Under the pieces are notes generated by a model. It saw nothing but the letters and a program-made list of their open reading frames with translations. It searched no databases and was not told the origin of the DNA. 41,404 bases of DNA from Paulinella micropora (lineage: Eukaryota > Cercozoa > Imbricatea > Euglyphida). The stretch lies in contig BJOX01000062.1 in the NCBI GenBank assembly GCA_009731375.1, positions 787,900 through 829,303 on the forward strand, in the 5' to 3' direction. Below are positions 9,949-20,574 of the stretch, one piece after another. The first letter of the stretch is position 1. Every line of letters starts with the position of its first letter. The translations under genes were made by a program, and so were the position numbers.

Positions 9949-12900
9949 NNNNNNNNNNGTCCTAGGAAAGGGCGGCCAGGGGGCGGCCGCCCCGAGCTTG
10001 GTCGCCCGGCGGGGTAAGGCGCGTTCCCTGCGCTTCGCCACCCGGCCCGCGGTTTGGCTTTCGGCTCCGACACGACGATCCGGTCACCCAGCAGACCCTG
10101 CGCCTTTGCCATCAGCGCTAGGTCCCCCTCGGGGGTTTGGTACGTCCGCGTGCGCCCGGGGCTGCTCTGGACGATTCGGCACAGCCACTCATATTCCGCC
10201 GGCTCCAGCTCGTCCGCCAAGACGCCCTCCGCTAGCCGCCGGACGAGCTCGAGTTGGGTCGGAGCCAGCAGGACGGACCCCGGCCTACCCTGCTTGGCCT
10301 CCACGAAGCAGGCCTGGACGAACATGTCCTGCCCCTGGAGGGGCAGCCCGTGCCTGGCGCTGGCGTCCGGCCCCCGGCTCTGATTCCGGGCCGGCAGCAG
10401 GAACGGCAGTTGGAGCGTACCCTTTCCGTCCTGCAAGACGTACGCCGGCTGCGCGGCCTGTGTGGCCAGCGTCCGCAGCAGCGCTAGTTCTGAGCCTGCT
10501 AAGCCGTGGGGGTCAACCTGGTAGAGCTCCGTGAAGAGGGGCAGCAGCACCGTCTCCCAGTCAAGGCTCGGCACTCCCACACCCCGCCCACCCCCGTACA
10601 GCAGACCCCCATAAGCACTGGCTGTCGCGAGCAGATCCTTGAAGTCTCCCTCCGCGCGAGCCGAGGACATTGTGAGCAGGCCGGTCAGCAGCTCCACGGC
10701 TCGTTGCTGTACGGGCTCGACGACGACAGAATCCACCGCGAACTGCCCGACCGCGGCCAAAACCGTCCGGCCGAAGCCGCTGAACATCTCCTGTACTCCG
10801 GTCCCTCCCGTCACTAGCGACAGGCTCTGGAGGCTTAGCAGCCGCGCGGTCTCGGAGATCAGCAGACGCCCCACGCCTAGCTGTTCACTGAAACTCTGCC
10901 CCGTGAAGCCTTGTATGATTTCAGTTAGGTCACGGCCGTAGCTATTCCGCACGGCCGCTATGGTGGCTGGCAGCCGCAAGTACAACCTGTTCCACAGCTC
11001 CTCGGCGATGGTGGCCTGTCGCCACGACCAGGCGGACGGCTCCAGATAGACGTAGATGTCCCCTGCCAGGATCTGGACCTCGCGCATGGAAACCCCCGGC
11101 AGGCTCCGGACCCTCCTGAGTGCGGCGAGGCCGCCGTCCTTGAGGTCCTGCTCGATCTGGCCGCGCAGCCGCTGCCACAGCGTCTGCGCCCGTTGGCCTA
11201 GTGAGTCCGAGGCCGCTCGCCAGCGCGAGGGACGCGCAAAGGAGAAGTACAACGTGCTCTGCCTCACCAAGCGCTCGCTGAACCAGTCGGCCTCTGCGCT
11301 GTGCAGGAGAAGCAGCTCGGACGTAGCGGCGGGGCACAGCTCTCGGGCCAGGAAGGCGGTGGTCCGCTCCACCCGCTCCCAGAACAAGCCCAACAGATCA
11401 TGGACGCTGGCCCCGGTAGCCTCCTCCTCCGCTGGTGCCGGTAGTGTGTACCAGACCTCCTGCGCGGCCCACAGCACGACGGCCAAGGCGGTCAGCCCGG
11501 GGCACGGCGTGCCCAGGACCTCATGGTGCAGCGCGGCCTCGGCGATGGCCCGCGCACTCCCCAGNNNNNNNNNNTGCACTCCCCAGTTTGTGCTCCGGCC
11601 AGACCTCCCGCTCGTACAGGTGCGACGCCAGCAGCCGCTCCAGCGTGTCCCGCAGCGCGGGCCAGTGGCCGACGGAGTCGCGGGCCGGGCCCCACTCCCA
11701 GGAAAACGTGCGATGGGGCCGGCCCNNNNNNNNNNGTGGGGCTGGCCCTGCGTCGAGCGTAGCCTGTCGCGGAAGGACTCCAGCCGGAATAGCAACTCGC
11801 GCCACGAGCCGTTGGGCGGGGGGGTGGCCGAGGCGGTGAGGGCTGCACCGGCCGGCCGCCCCTGCGCTAGTGGGAGGGCGGCCGGCGTGGCGGCCGGCCC
11901 CACGGGACTCGGCCTGGGGTCTTTGGCTGCCTGGCCCGGCGCGGCGTCCGGGGCCGGGGGCGCGGCGTCCCTGCCTGCCTGGCCAGGCGCGGCATCCGGG
12001 GCCGGGGCCTGGCCAGAGCCGACGAGCCCCTGCCAGAAGTCCTCGGCCCCGGCTTCCGCCTCCGAGAGGTACTCTCCGAAGGACGGCGGGGCCCTGGGCG
12101 CGCAGTGTTCTCCCCACAGCATGTACATCAGCGGTAAGTTGCGCAGGTGTGTGCCCAGTGCCGTCGCCGCCGCCCAGACGGTGCTGCAGTGGTACGGCAG
12201 GCCCAGCTGCAGCTCGGTCAGCTCCTGGTGGTACCGGGCCACCCGCGGCTTCTCGCCGGCGTGTACTGGGTGGCTGCCTCTGGCTACCTGCCTCTGGTCG
12301 GCCTCGTACAGGTCGGACAAGAGCGCGGGGCCCCTGCCTCGTCACCGAGAAAGGCGACTACTGTTTGCCGTGCGCGTAGCAGGGCAGCGGCCGCGCTGGG
12401 GGCATACTGGGTGAGGTCATTCACGTCGTCTGGTGTCACTAGCCGGGAGCTGAAAAAGAGCCCTAGCAAAGGGGCCACGTGGTGTGCAAAGGCGGCGAGG
12501 CTGGTGTATATGAGCTGGCTCTCTGCCAGGACGTGCCACTCATGCTGGTTATCTGGCGTCTCCGTGTCGTACAGCCTGGGCGGCCCGAAGCGGAGCACCG
12601 AGCGGTCCCACCAGCTCCTCAACGTTAGGCTGTAGCGGAGGTAGGCCGCGACCTGGCCCGCTAGTGCCGACAGGCTTTTACGATCTGTTTCGGTCACGTT
12701 GCGCGGCGACAGGGCTCGGTTGTACGCATCCTGTATCGCGAGGGAACTAGCCGCAAATTGTGAGACAGTCAGGGGGAGGCCCAGCCCCCCCCAATACTGT
12801 TCCAGGAGGCCGCCCTCCTATAGCGCCCGCCGGGGCTCCTCCTCAGACTGGGTCGCCCATATCACGCTGTTCTCGGGACGCCTGAGCCGCGTCTCTCTCT

Positions 12901-14457
12901 GCGCGCGCTCTATCGTCGCCCTCATGTAGTACTTGTGTGTTTCTTCACCAGTGCAGTACTGCCGCGCCAGCTGCGCTAGGTTGAAAAGGCACAAGCTGGC
13001 TTCTCTCGCCTGCTCCTGCGACAGCGCAAGCTCAACGTCCGCCCCTCGCCTGGCCTCTGCGTGCAGGTCGAGCTGCTGTTGAGCGGTAGGAGTCTCCCTC
13101 CCGTACGGTGCTAGCAAGCGCTGTGTGAGACCGTCTCGCAATCGGCGGTGCAGGACTTGCAGCTCGCCCGTGTTGACCCTGACGTCTCGCTCTTGTATGC
13201 GCCGCACGAACTGCGACAGGAAGCCGGTGGTGACCAGGTCAGTCAGGCGCCTGAGTAACGCGACGGCCTGGTCCGCGGGCTCGGCGCTGGCCCCCAGGTA
13301 GTCTAGAGCAGCCTGTATGTCCTGGCTCCACAGGCGGCTGCCTAGCCACTCGGCCAGCCAGGCGCGATCCCGCTCCTGGCTAATAAGGCTGACGGCCGTG
13401 CCCAACACACTAGCGGTGGCATTGCTAGCGATTCGTTCGCCTGCCAAGTCTAGGTATCCTCCTGCCGAACGCACCGCCTCCTTTCCTGGGCCGTAGTGTG
13501 ATTGACTGCCGAACGACAGCGGCACTTGGTCGTAAGCAGGCTCGCTAGGGGACGCCAGTGACCGGAGGTAAGTTGTCACGGAGGACACCCAGCCGGGCTC
13601 GGGGCAGTTCCTGTACACAACCACGACAACCGCCACGACGCCGACGCACACCGCTGCATTGGTCAACGAGAAGGCGAGCTCATAGGCCTGCCAGATCCAC
13701 GAGACGCACCAGGGCCACGCTAGCTCCGCCGCCCCGCCGGCGCGGGGCCTGACCGCCCCCGCGGCCACGCCCCCCCGGCGCCCCCTCCCGGCCCGCCCAC
13801 CGCCGCCCGGCGTGCCGCGCGCCGCGTCCACCCCGTGCTCCCGCCCGACCCGCCCACCGCCGCCCGGCATGCCCCGCGCCGCGTCCACCCCGCGCTCCCG
13901 CCCGACCCGCCCACCGCCGCCCGGCGTGCCCCGCGCCGCGTCCACCCCGCGCTCCCGCCCGACCCGCCCACCGCCGCCCGGCGTGCCGCGCGCCGCGTCC
14001 ACCCTGCGCTCCCGCTCACCGCCCGGCCCGCCACGCGCCGCCGCCAGCGGTTTCTCTGGCGCGGGGCCGGGCCCCCGGCCCCCGCCGCTGCTGCCCGTAC
14101 CTGTGTCTTCCGACGTGGTCTTGAGGTCGAGCCGGTAGCCCAGCCCCAGGCAGCGCAGGTACCTGGCGTCCAGGAGCAGCCGCACCAAAGCGGGGCAGCC
14201 GCTGGTCCCGGCCTACCGGTGCCACGCGGGTACCGGCGCCAGGCATCCTCGCTGAAGGGGCCGAGAGCCAGGGCGGCTAAGCTCCGCAACCGACGAGGCA
14301 CGTCCTGCCTGCGCACAGTAGCTGCCTCCTCCGGGTCATGCTCACTTGCCTGGTAAAACGCAAAAGCCTGCCCTTGAGTATGGCCTAAGACATAACACCA
14401 CAGGCACCCCTCCCCGTCCGCCAGTCCGGTCCGGGCCGCCTCTTGGTGCCGCTCCAT
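9759..14457 (-). CDS. Giant unknown helical protein of the GC-rich island (interrupted)
   Basis: No family recognised. Consecutive minus-strand frames join into one protein of roughly 1,500 residues. It starts MERHQEAAR at 14457 and shifts frame near 14210. It has four copies of a 19-residue G/R-rich repeat (VDAARGTPGGGGRVGRE type, about 13785-14020) and one probable membrane helix (AVCVGVVAVVVVVY, about 13610-13665), then long alpha-helical sequence. An in-frame TAG lies at 12818-12820, followed at once by good coding sequence in the same frame. A frameshift lies near 12335. An Ala/Pro-rich linker holds APDAAPGQA repeats (about 11935-12005). The C-terminal part is encoded up to a G-only tract (poly-C on plus, 9860-9948). 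Three 10-N gaps fall inside. The stop at 9759 lies in the AT-rich junction palindrome, so the natural C-terminus may be lost. The architecture suggests a membrane-anchored or virion structural protein, but this is speculative. Confidence 0.5.
9860..9948 (+). repeat. Poly(C) tract, about 89 bases, ending at a gap
   Basis: An uninterrupted C run directly followed by 10 N. Comparable C runs end at gaps at 20948, 24470 and 32960, and a G run starts after a gap at 25547. The tract is either genuine poly(dG:dC) that stalls assembly or an assembly artefact. Confidence 0.9.
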
Positions 14458-14597
14458 ACCCCCGCCAGCTCGGGGCCTGCCACCACAGAAGTGTTTGGGA
14501 GGTAGGGAACCTCGGTTCTCGAGCTGGGGAGGGTGCCGCGCGGGGGGGGGGGNNNNNNNNNNCCGACTCTTCTTCTTGCACATATACAAGACATACC

Positions 14598-17034
14598 ATG
14601 GCAAGCAGCCACCACAAGGCCACGACCCCTACTCCGATAAAACGGGGGAGGGGGGTAAAGAAGGGGGAAGGTAGGTTGCTAACCCCGGAGGCTAGACAAA
14701 GTTGGGGCCGGTGCCAGAAGGCACGATCTGAAGCGAAGATGGACGGCACGGCCGACCCGGTAGCAGCGACCTTCTCCGTCGTCCAGCTAGTCCACCGGGT
14801 ACTCACGGACCCGCGGCGCTNNNNNNNNNNTGACAGCGGCTACCGCGGCGCTTGGCTGCTGTACCTGCAGCTACCGGGCCTGCGGCCGCTCGGCCCGCCC
14901 CCGGCCCGGCGGGCCGACACCCCGGACTCCGCTGCCTTGCAGGAGCTGGCCCGGCTGGCCGGCCTGCCCGCACCCTTTGGCCTGCTGGCTCGCCTCCTGG
15001 CGGGGGGCGGCCCGGCCGGGCCGGAACTACCGCTCCCCGCGGAGAGGCCGGTTTTCGCCCGCCTGCGCCAGGGGCTCTGGCCCGGCCGGCAGAGCCCGCT
15101 GGCCCGGCGCTGGTGGCTGCAGGCGGTGGTAGCGCTGCTGTTCGACGAGCCCCCCCCCAGCAGCGCCCTCGCCGAGATCTCCCAGAGTGTACGGGACGAC
15201 CGGCGCTGGCAGCTAGTCGTGGGGCCGGAGCCNNNNNNNNNNCTAGCGAACGAAAGGGAGCGGAAGGTACTCCAGGCGCTACAAGACGTCGCCAGCGCCG
15301 GGCGCGACAGACGGTTAGCACTACGCGCGCAAGTGCTGTCCAGGCTGAGCGCGAGCAAGCACTGGGGGCTACTGGTGCAGTTCAAGGGGCTGGAGGAGGG
15401 GCACACGACGGCGGCGGCGGCGGCCTGCACTGAAGAGTTTTTGGAATTCCTGGCCACCGCCACGGGCGAGCTGCTGCTGCTCGATGACTATTTGCTGCCC
15501 CGCCAACTATCCAAGCCCGTAGACGAGGTTTTGAATATCCTAGCCCCAGAGCCGGGCAACGCCCCGTTGCCTGTCCCGCCCAACTCCCTGAGGCGGGGGC
15601 TGCCAGGGCTGCTGTACCGGAGCAGGGGACTGGGGCTGGACGGGGGCCGGCTGGGAGCGGTGCTGAGCGAAGGCCCCCTCCCCGACGCCCAAGCCCGGCG
15701 GACTCCGCGCCAGCCGGGGCTGCTGGAGCAAAAGTTCTCGAATTGTTTTTTTAATTCCGCGCTCCAGTTCCTGGCCGCCCTGTTGTGCCCCCCGCCGGCC
15801 GGACGGGGGCGGTGCCGGGATCGCGGCTGCTTAGCTTGCTGTTTGGTGCGCTGTGCCAAGCTCTTGAAAGGTCCAAAAAGGCCGGTCGTGGTGCAGTACG
15901 TCAAGCGGAGCTACGGCCGGCAGGGCGCGATCCTACACGTGCCCAATCACCGGGATATCCTTCAGGCGTTCGAGGCGCTGTCCCTCGGGGTCCGGGGCCG
16001 TGGCTGCTCAGCAGATCAGCCCCAGATGTACGACTTGAAAACCGATTCAGCCGCCGCGTGTGTCGGCAGATTGCTAGAGCTGGCGCTAGCCCCGACAACG
16101 TCCTAGAGCTGGCGCTAGCCCCGACAACGTCCTCCGGGGGCTGCGGCATCCGTAACTAGCTGGAGGAGCTGTTCCGTGTTCGCTACGGCCTGCTCGGCGC
16201 CGGGACAGAGGGCGAAGCACCTAGGCAGGGCCCCCTGCTGATCCTGGACTGCACCCCCCCGCCCCGCTCGACCGTCTCGAACTCCGTCACGCTACAGAAC
16301 GTGCTCGACGGCGCGCTCCCGTACCCCCCCCCGAAGCAGTCTTCTTTCTGGCTGACGAGAAAGGAGAGGTAGCTACCGGGCTGCAGCCCGAGTGGCTGTT
16401 GCTGGAGACGCAGCTGGGGGACCTGACCCTGGACTTTGTAAATACCCAGCCCAACGTCTTGGTGCGGCTGGCGGGTTCCGTTAAGCCGGTGGAGTTCTGG
16501 CTCGAGTCGGCGTGCCTCAGGCTGGAGCACACCAAGCCGGAACACTACATGGTGGTCCGGCGTGGGTGGGGAGGAGACGGTGTGCACAGCGGCTGGCACT
16601 GCCTCGACGGCGAGCGACTGATCAGCGGCAGTCTTTGGCAAGCACTGGAGGGGGTCACCGCCGGCAGGCAGGACGCTCCTAGCCAGCGCCCTCCCAGGCC
16701 CGTCATGTTTCTGCTGAGGCGGCGGCAGAGCCGGACGCATTTGACGATCGTCGGCGACGCAGCACAGCGGGCTGCGTACGAGACCGATCACCGGGCGTGG
16801 ACGCAGGGAGTCCGGGCCTCGCTGACAGCTGGCATGCCCCACTTCGCCGACCTGTGGCCGCCGGAGCGACCCCTCTCGAAGTCGTCACTCATCTTTGTAC
16901 GTGCAGGGCGCGCTGGGACAAGCACGACCGTCCCCCCGCGCGGCCCCGCTAAGCCAGCAGGGGCAGGTCCGTCAGGTCTAGCTCCTGCAGGCTCTTCTGA
17001 CGCACGTAGGCGGCGAACCGCAGCGCCTGCCTAG
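14598..17034 (+). CDS. Ubiquitin-specific-protease-like (peptidase C19) protein, interrupted
   Basis: Probably a divergent deubiquitinase. A Cys box reads NCFFNSALQFL (Cys codon 15744-15746), like N.C.mNs.lQ.L of C19 proteases. It is followed by DSAAACVGRLLELAL (about 16040-16090), where QDA.EFL..LL is expected. Next come LLILDC and SVTLQNVLDGAL (about 16225-16320). The His box is LESACLRLEHTKPEHYMVV (His codon 16543-16545), then WHCLDGERLI and PVMFLLRRR, matching GHY...WY..DD..V...yiL. The order and spacing fit the family. The N-terminal 330 residues are GC-rich and unassigned. The start is either 14598 (after a TATACA-like leader) or 14739. Breaks: a 29-bp tandem duplication at about 16078-16135, an in-frame TAG at about 16157 once one copy is removed, and a frameshift at a C run near 16325. 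Two 10-N gaps fall inside. It ends 16 bases before the convergent HNH gene. Confidence 0.68.
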
Positions 17035-17050
17035 TGGCGGCGGAACCTGC

Positions 17051-18360
17051 TCAGGACACAGCGCGGCCGCCATGCCGTGGGTCAGAGACAGGGATACGGG
17101 GCAGGAAAGAAGGGGGGGGGGGCGGACCTAGGTACTGTGTTTTGGCCGGCATGAACCAAGAGCCGAAGCGCTGGTTGAAGATCTCGGGCATGATGGCGTA
17201 GTTGCGCGGATGGTCGAAGCCCCCGAGACGGCTGGGCACGATGTGGTCCAGGTGGAAGGGGACGCGCCGCCGGCCTGCACAGCACCGGCCGCGCCCGGGC
17301 GGGAGAGTGCCGGGGGTGTGTAGTTAGCAGCACAACCCCTGGGTAATAGCCCCCCGCCTCCTCCCTTCCCACCCGGAGGGGCGGAGCTGCACACACACAC
17401 ACACCTGCACCCAGAGGGGGGGGGAGACCCTGGTCGTCGAAGTAGGCCCGCAGGCTGGCATGGGCGCGGTTGGCTAGGACCCACCTCCGGGCCTGGGCGC
17501 GGCTCAGGGCATGAGGTATATTCGCCAAGTCTGGAATAAAGCCAAGGTACACGGGCCTGGTCTCGACTCCGCCGGCGAGTACTTGGCGCGCAGGACCCGG
17601 TAGGGTAGCGCGCAGCTCCACCGCCGGCAGCGCCTCCTCCTCTTCTACCGCCGGAGGTGCTCTTGGCGGCGGGGCCGCCGGGGCCGCCTGGTGCGACGCC
17701 CGGCCCGAGGACACCGCCTCCGCCGCCGCCGGTGGCGCCTGGGGCGACGCCCCGCCCGGGGCCGCCGGTGCGGCCGGGGCACCCCCGGGCGGGGGTGCGG
17801 CGGGCGCGGCGAGGGCGAGTGCCAGCCGGCAGGACCTGGACTAGGTCCGGCCAGGCGTAGCAGTCGACGTAGGTGCTGGGCTGGCCAGCGAAGGCCAGCG
17901 GCCGGGCCCTCGCCAGCAGGGCGGGGCTGGCGTGGGCCTGCTTCACTAGCCAGTACAGCCGCGCCGCCTCCCCCGGGGCCAGGCCCGCCGCCACGCACAC
18001 CGCGTCGGCCGCACAGTAGTAGCCCCCCCGGCGCCGCCGTACCTGGCTAGCCAGCTCCGCCTCCCGCCACGTGGGACCGGCGCCCCCCGGGGCAGCAGCA
18101 GCGCGGGGGCTCCGCTTCTGCTTGGGCGGGGGCAGGCGGGCCAGGACGTCACGGAGGGTGGCCATCGTCGCACAATCCACGGGGGCCGACAGCCCCCGGC
18201 CGGACGCGCGCGGGAAGCGCAGGCTCTGGATGCTCGCCCCCCCCGCCACCGGCCACCAGCCGGGGGCGGATCTTCCGGTACAGCCGCTGTGCGTGCGGCA
18301 ACGAACAACCCCTCGCCTCCGCCAAGAAGTCGGGGATGGCCCACAGGTCGCCCCGGCGGC
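17051..18360 (-). CDS. HNH-endonuclease-like protein with duplicated N-terminal domain and one intron
   Basis: The C-terminal domain reads HLDHIVPSRLGGF, then PRNYAIMPEIFNQRFG (about 17150-17255). This is the core of an HNH nuclease: metal-binding DH..P, a GG.D turn, and paired Asn residues. Upstream, an intron of 130 bases (17404 down to 17275, CAG|GTGTGT...GTGCAG|GCC) restores the frame exactly. Before it are a helical domain (ANIPHALSRAQARRWVLANR) and a long Ala/Pro linker. Further upstream are two segments that look like copies of one domain: CAADAVCVAAGLAPGEAARLYWLV, ending VDCYAWPDLVQVLP (about 17850-18030), and IPDFLAEARGCSLPHAQRLY, ending PVDCATMATLRDVLARLP (about 18130-18350). From memory they resemble DNA-binding-like domains common in algal and large-virus proteins that end PVTDA..I...LPG. 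Frameshifts lie near 17835 and 18245. The 5' end is unresolved. Confidence 0.6.
17275..17404 (-). other. Predicted 130-bp spliceosomal intron in the HNH gene
   Basis: The donor CAG|GTGTGTGT and acceptor GCTGTGCAG|GCC are in minus-strand orientation. Without splicing, the upstream frame misses the HNH core. With splicing, a phase-1 junction reads straight into the HLDHIVP motif. The donor side carries a GT microsatellite. The prediction rests on sequence alone. Confidence 0.6.
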
Positions 18361-19192
18361 GGGCCGCGTGCGGGGGTGCGTCGCGGCGGCGGGCCGCGGG
18401 TGGCGAGAGGTGAAGTACGGCCTGCGCTGGAATCCCTTCGTCTTGTCCCTGGCGCGGCTGCTGACCATAGCCGTGTATACCGCTGTCCTGACGTGGCTCA
18501 CGCTCCGGGGCACCGTGACGCTGCCCAACATCAACCAGAACGTGCCGGCCGCCATCCTGACGGCCGTCAGCTTCTTCACCAGTTCCGTCTACGCCAACGC
18601 CCAGAGCCGACGGACGGAAAACATTCGTGAATTCAAGGCCCTGCTGCAGAACGTGGTAGCGACGGCGCTGGCCTTCGACCGCGAGCGGATGCACGTCGCG
18701 GTCGGGCAGCGCGACGTGGTGACGGCCCTGGTGGTGCACGCGCTGTGCCACCTGCGCTGCCTCCCCCGGCTGCACCTAGCCATCGCGCGCGGCCGCTCGG
18801 CACGGGGCTGCAGCCAACACACCGCCCGGCACCTCAAGGCGGGGCTGCCCGGGGAAATCCAGGGCCCCCAATTCAGCCACGCGCACCGCCTGCACCACGG
18901 GGGCCGGTACCCCCCAGCGCACGTGGCCCCGGCCGTGCAGGAATTCTACGGGCTCGGGCCTAACTCGTCGCGGGGCGCGGGCCAGATCAACATCATCTAC
19001 CAGCAGGAGGACGGCGACGACGGCTCGCTCAGCGACTACTGCGCCGATGAGGACGCCGAAGCCGCGGTGTCGGTCGTGGACGACCTGCTGGGGCCCCTAG
19101 TCCTGGCGCCCGGCGGCGTGCGGTGGTCCGGCCTCCTGGGCGTCTGGCACGAGCGCGAGCGGGCTGCCGCACACCACGGCGGCGACTGCTAG
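18230..19192 (+). CDS. Two-helix membrane protein, unknown
   Basis: No family recognised. The convincing coding part starts around VKYGLRWNPF (18411). It has two hydrophobic helices (LARLLTIAVYTAVLTWLTL and PAAILTAVSFFTSSVY), then a charged NAQSRRTENIREFKALLQN helix and a Cys/His-containing segment (HALCHLRCLPRLH). An acidic stretch (QQEDGDDGSLSDYCADEDAE) follows, and then a C-terminal LLGPLVLAPGGVRWSGLLGVW. The stop is TAG at 19190-19192. The only upstream in-frame ATG (18230) lies antisense to the HNH gene's 5' part, so the true start may be lower, non-ATG, or on an upstream exon. The paired N-terminal helices and following amphipathic helix faintly recall bestrophin-like channels, but I do not assign that. 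It is divergent from the HNH gene. Confidence 0.5.
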   Translation: MLAPPATGHQPGADLPVQPLCVRQRTTPRLRQEVGDGPQVAPAAGRVRGCVAAAGRGWREVKYGLRWNPFVLSLARLLTIAVYTAVLTWLTLRGTVTLPNINQNVPAAILTAVSFFTSSVYANAQSRRTENIREFKALLQNVVATALAFDRERMHVAVGQRDVVTALVVHALCHLRCLPRLHLAIARGRSARGCSQHTARHLKAGLPGEIQGPQFSHAHRLHHGGRYPPAHVAPAVQEFYGLGPNSSRGAGQINIIYQQEDGDDGSLSDYCADEDAEAAVSVVDDLLGPLVLAPGGVRWSGLLGVWHERERAAAHHGGDC

Positions 19193-19370
19193 TGTGGCCC
19201 CCGGCCAGAAAAGAGTAGCCGGTGGTGGGGGGCTGGCCCGCCCGGGCTCTCTGCCCCGTGCGTGACCGCTACCTGGGCCCCCAGTACTAAAAAAAGCGTA
19301 ACCGGTTAGTTTTTATTGTGTGCCCGGGGCTCTCTGCCCCCGTCTCTTCTCTCCGTTCCGTGCCCCGGTG

Positions 19371-20210
19371 TCAGGTCGCGGCGCGTTGGGCGAGCCCGAC
19401 CAAGGCCAGCCCCACCTCGAGCAGCACGCGGCGCGCAAAGTCTGGCGCGGTGTCCGGTGCACCGCCGGCCGGCGCCGGGGCTGCCGATCGTGCGGCGGCG
19501 GGCGCCGGCGCCGGCCGTGCGCTGCGACGGGCCCGCACGCGCCTGGCCGGCGCCGCCACGGGCTTCTGCGTGCACTTGCGCTTGGGGCGGCCCGTCCGGG
19601 TAGCGGGCGCCGCCCGGAACAAGCGGGCGCAGCGGCTGCCCACAAAGAAGACTCGCTGCGTGCCGATGTGCCGGACCACGTGCAGGCTGTTGACGGGCTT
19701 GCCGCACAAGCAGTGCCCGCGGTGGGCCTCGGTGAGGTTGTAGCGACTGAGGCAGGACGGCAGGCGCGCGGCGAGTTCGCGCGCGGCCTCCTCCTCCCCG
19801 TCGTCGTCTGTCTCCGCTCCGTCCGGCTCGTCTGGCTCCGCTCCGTCCGGCTCGTCGGGTTCGTCGTCCGGCTCGTCTGGCTCGTCGTCCTCGTCCTGTT
19901 AGTCGTCCTCGTCGTCTGGCTCGTCCTCCCGTGCCCGGGCCTCATCACGGTACTCGGGGTCACGGACGTCACAGCAGGCCGGCATGGTACACTCGTACTC
20001 GGCTTCGCACCAGGCGGCCACGGCGGCGTCCGCGTCTGGCAGGAGTTCGAAGTACTCGGACCCTAGCACGGCTAGGCCGGCGTCGGCCGGCGCCCGGCCG
20101 CCGTCCAGGGTCAGTAACACCTCGCGCAGCACGTAGTGGCCGGCCGAGGCACAGCCCTGCCAAGCACGGAAGACCTCGGCGTACTCGTCAGCGGGCCCGT
20201 GCCGGGGCAT
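19371..20210 (-). CDS. Acidic Cys/His zinc-binding-like protein with one in-frame stop
   Basis: The frame runs from MPRHGPADEYAEVF (20210) to a stop at 19371. It contains a folded N-terminal region with several Cys (WCEAEYECTMPACCDVRD), then an Asp/Glu/Pro-rich repeat (DEPDEPD), then HCLCGKPVNSLHVVRHIG followed by VFFVGSRCARLF (about 19605-19710), and a basic Ala/Pro/Arg tail. A CxCG...GSxC arrangement suggests a small zinc-binding module; I recall similar patterns in hypothetical proteins of large DNA viruses, without certainty. A single TAA (19899-19901) interrupts the acidic repeat in frame. Upstream sequence enters a 179-N gap, so the N-terminus may be longer. Role unknown. Confidence 0.52.
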
Positions 20211-20219
20211 GGACAGGTT

Positions 20220-20398
20220 NNNNNNNNNNNNNNNNNNNNNNNNNNNNNNNNNNNNNNNNNNNNNNNNNNNNNNNNNNNNNNNNNNNNNNNNNNNNNNNNN
20301 NNNNNNNNNNNNNNNNNNNNNNNNNNNNNNNNNNNNNNNNNNNNNNNNNNNNNNNNNNNNNNNNNNNNNNNNNNNNNNNNNNNNNNNNNNNNNNNNNN
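20220..20398. other. Assembly gap (179 N)
   Basis: Unsequenced bases, followed immediately by a GGGG-C-run. The N-terminus or promoter of the acidic Cys/His gene may lie here. Confidence 0.98.
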
Positions 20399-20574
20399 GG
20401 GGCCCCCCCCCCCCCCCCCCCCTCCCCGCCCGGCAGCCCGTAGGAGCCCGTTGGAGCCCGTACGGAAGCGGGTGAGTGTAGCTAGCCTGGTACCACGACC
20501 GGGCGGTGGCACGGGGGTCTGCTCCGCCCGGCCCAAAGGAGTGGCAGGACAGGCCGGGCCCTTGGATCGACAGG

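Noticed and set aside
9784-10041. Poly-Pro and poly-Gly frames
   Set aside because: Produced by the poly(C) tract, not coding in their own right.
11056-12414. 452-residue plus-strand frame in the GC island
   Set aside because: A GC-rich shadow; the minus strand gives a long continuous helical protein with natural composition.
13720-14138. Arg/Pro/Ala-rich plus frames over the 57-bp repeat
   Set aside because: Antisense to the 19-residue repeat of the minus gene.
14342-14806. Minus-strand membrane-protein-like frame upstream of the protease gene
   Set aside because: It has one hydrophobic stretch but overlaps the divergent intergenic region and the protease start, and runs through a G-run gap; not supported.
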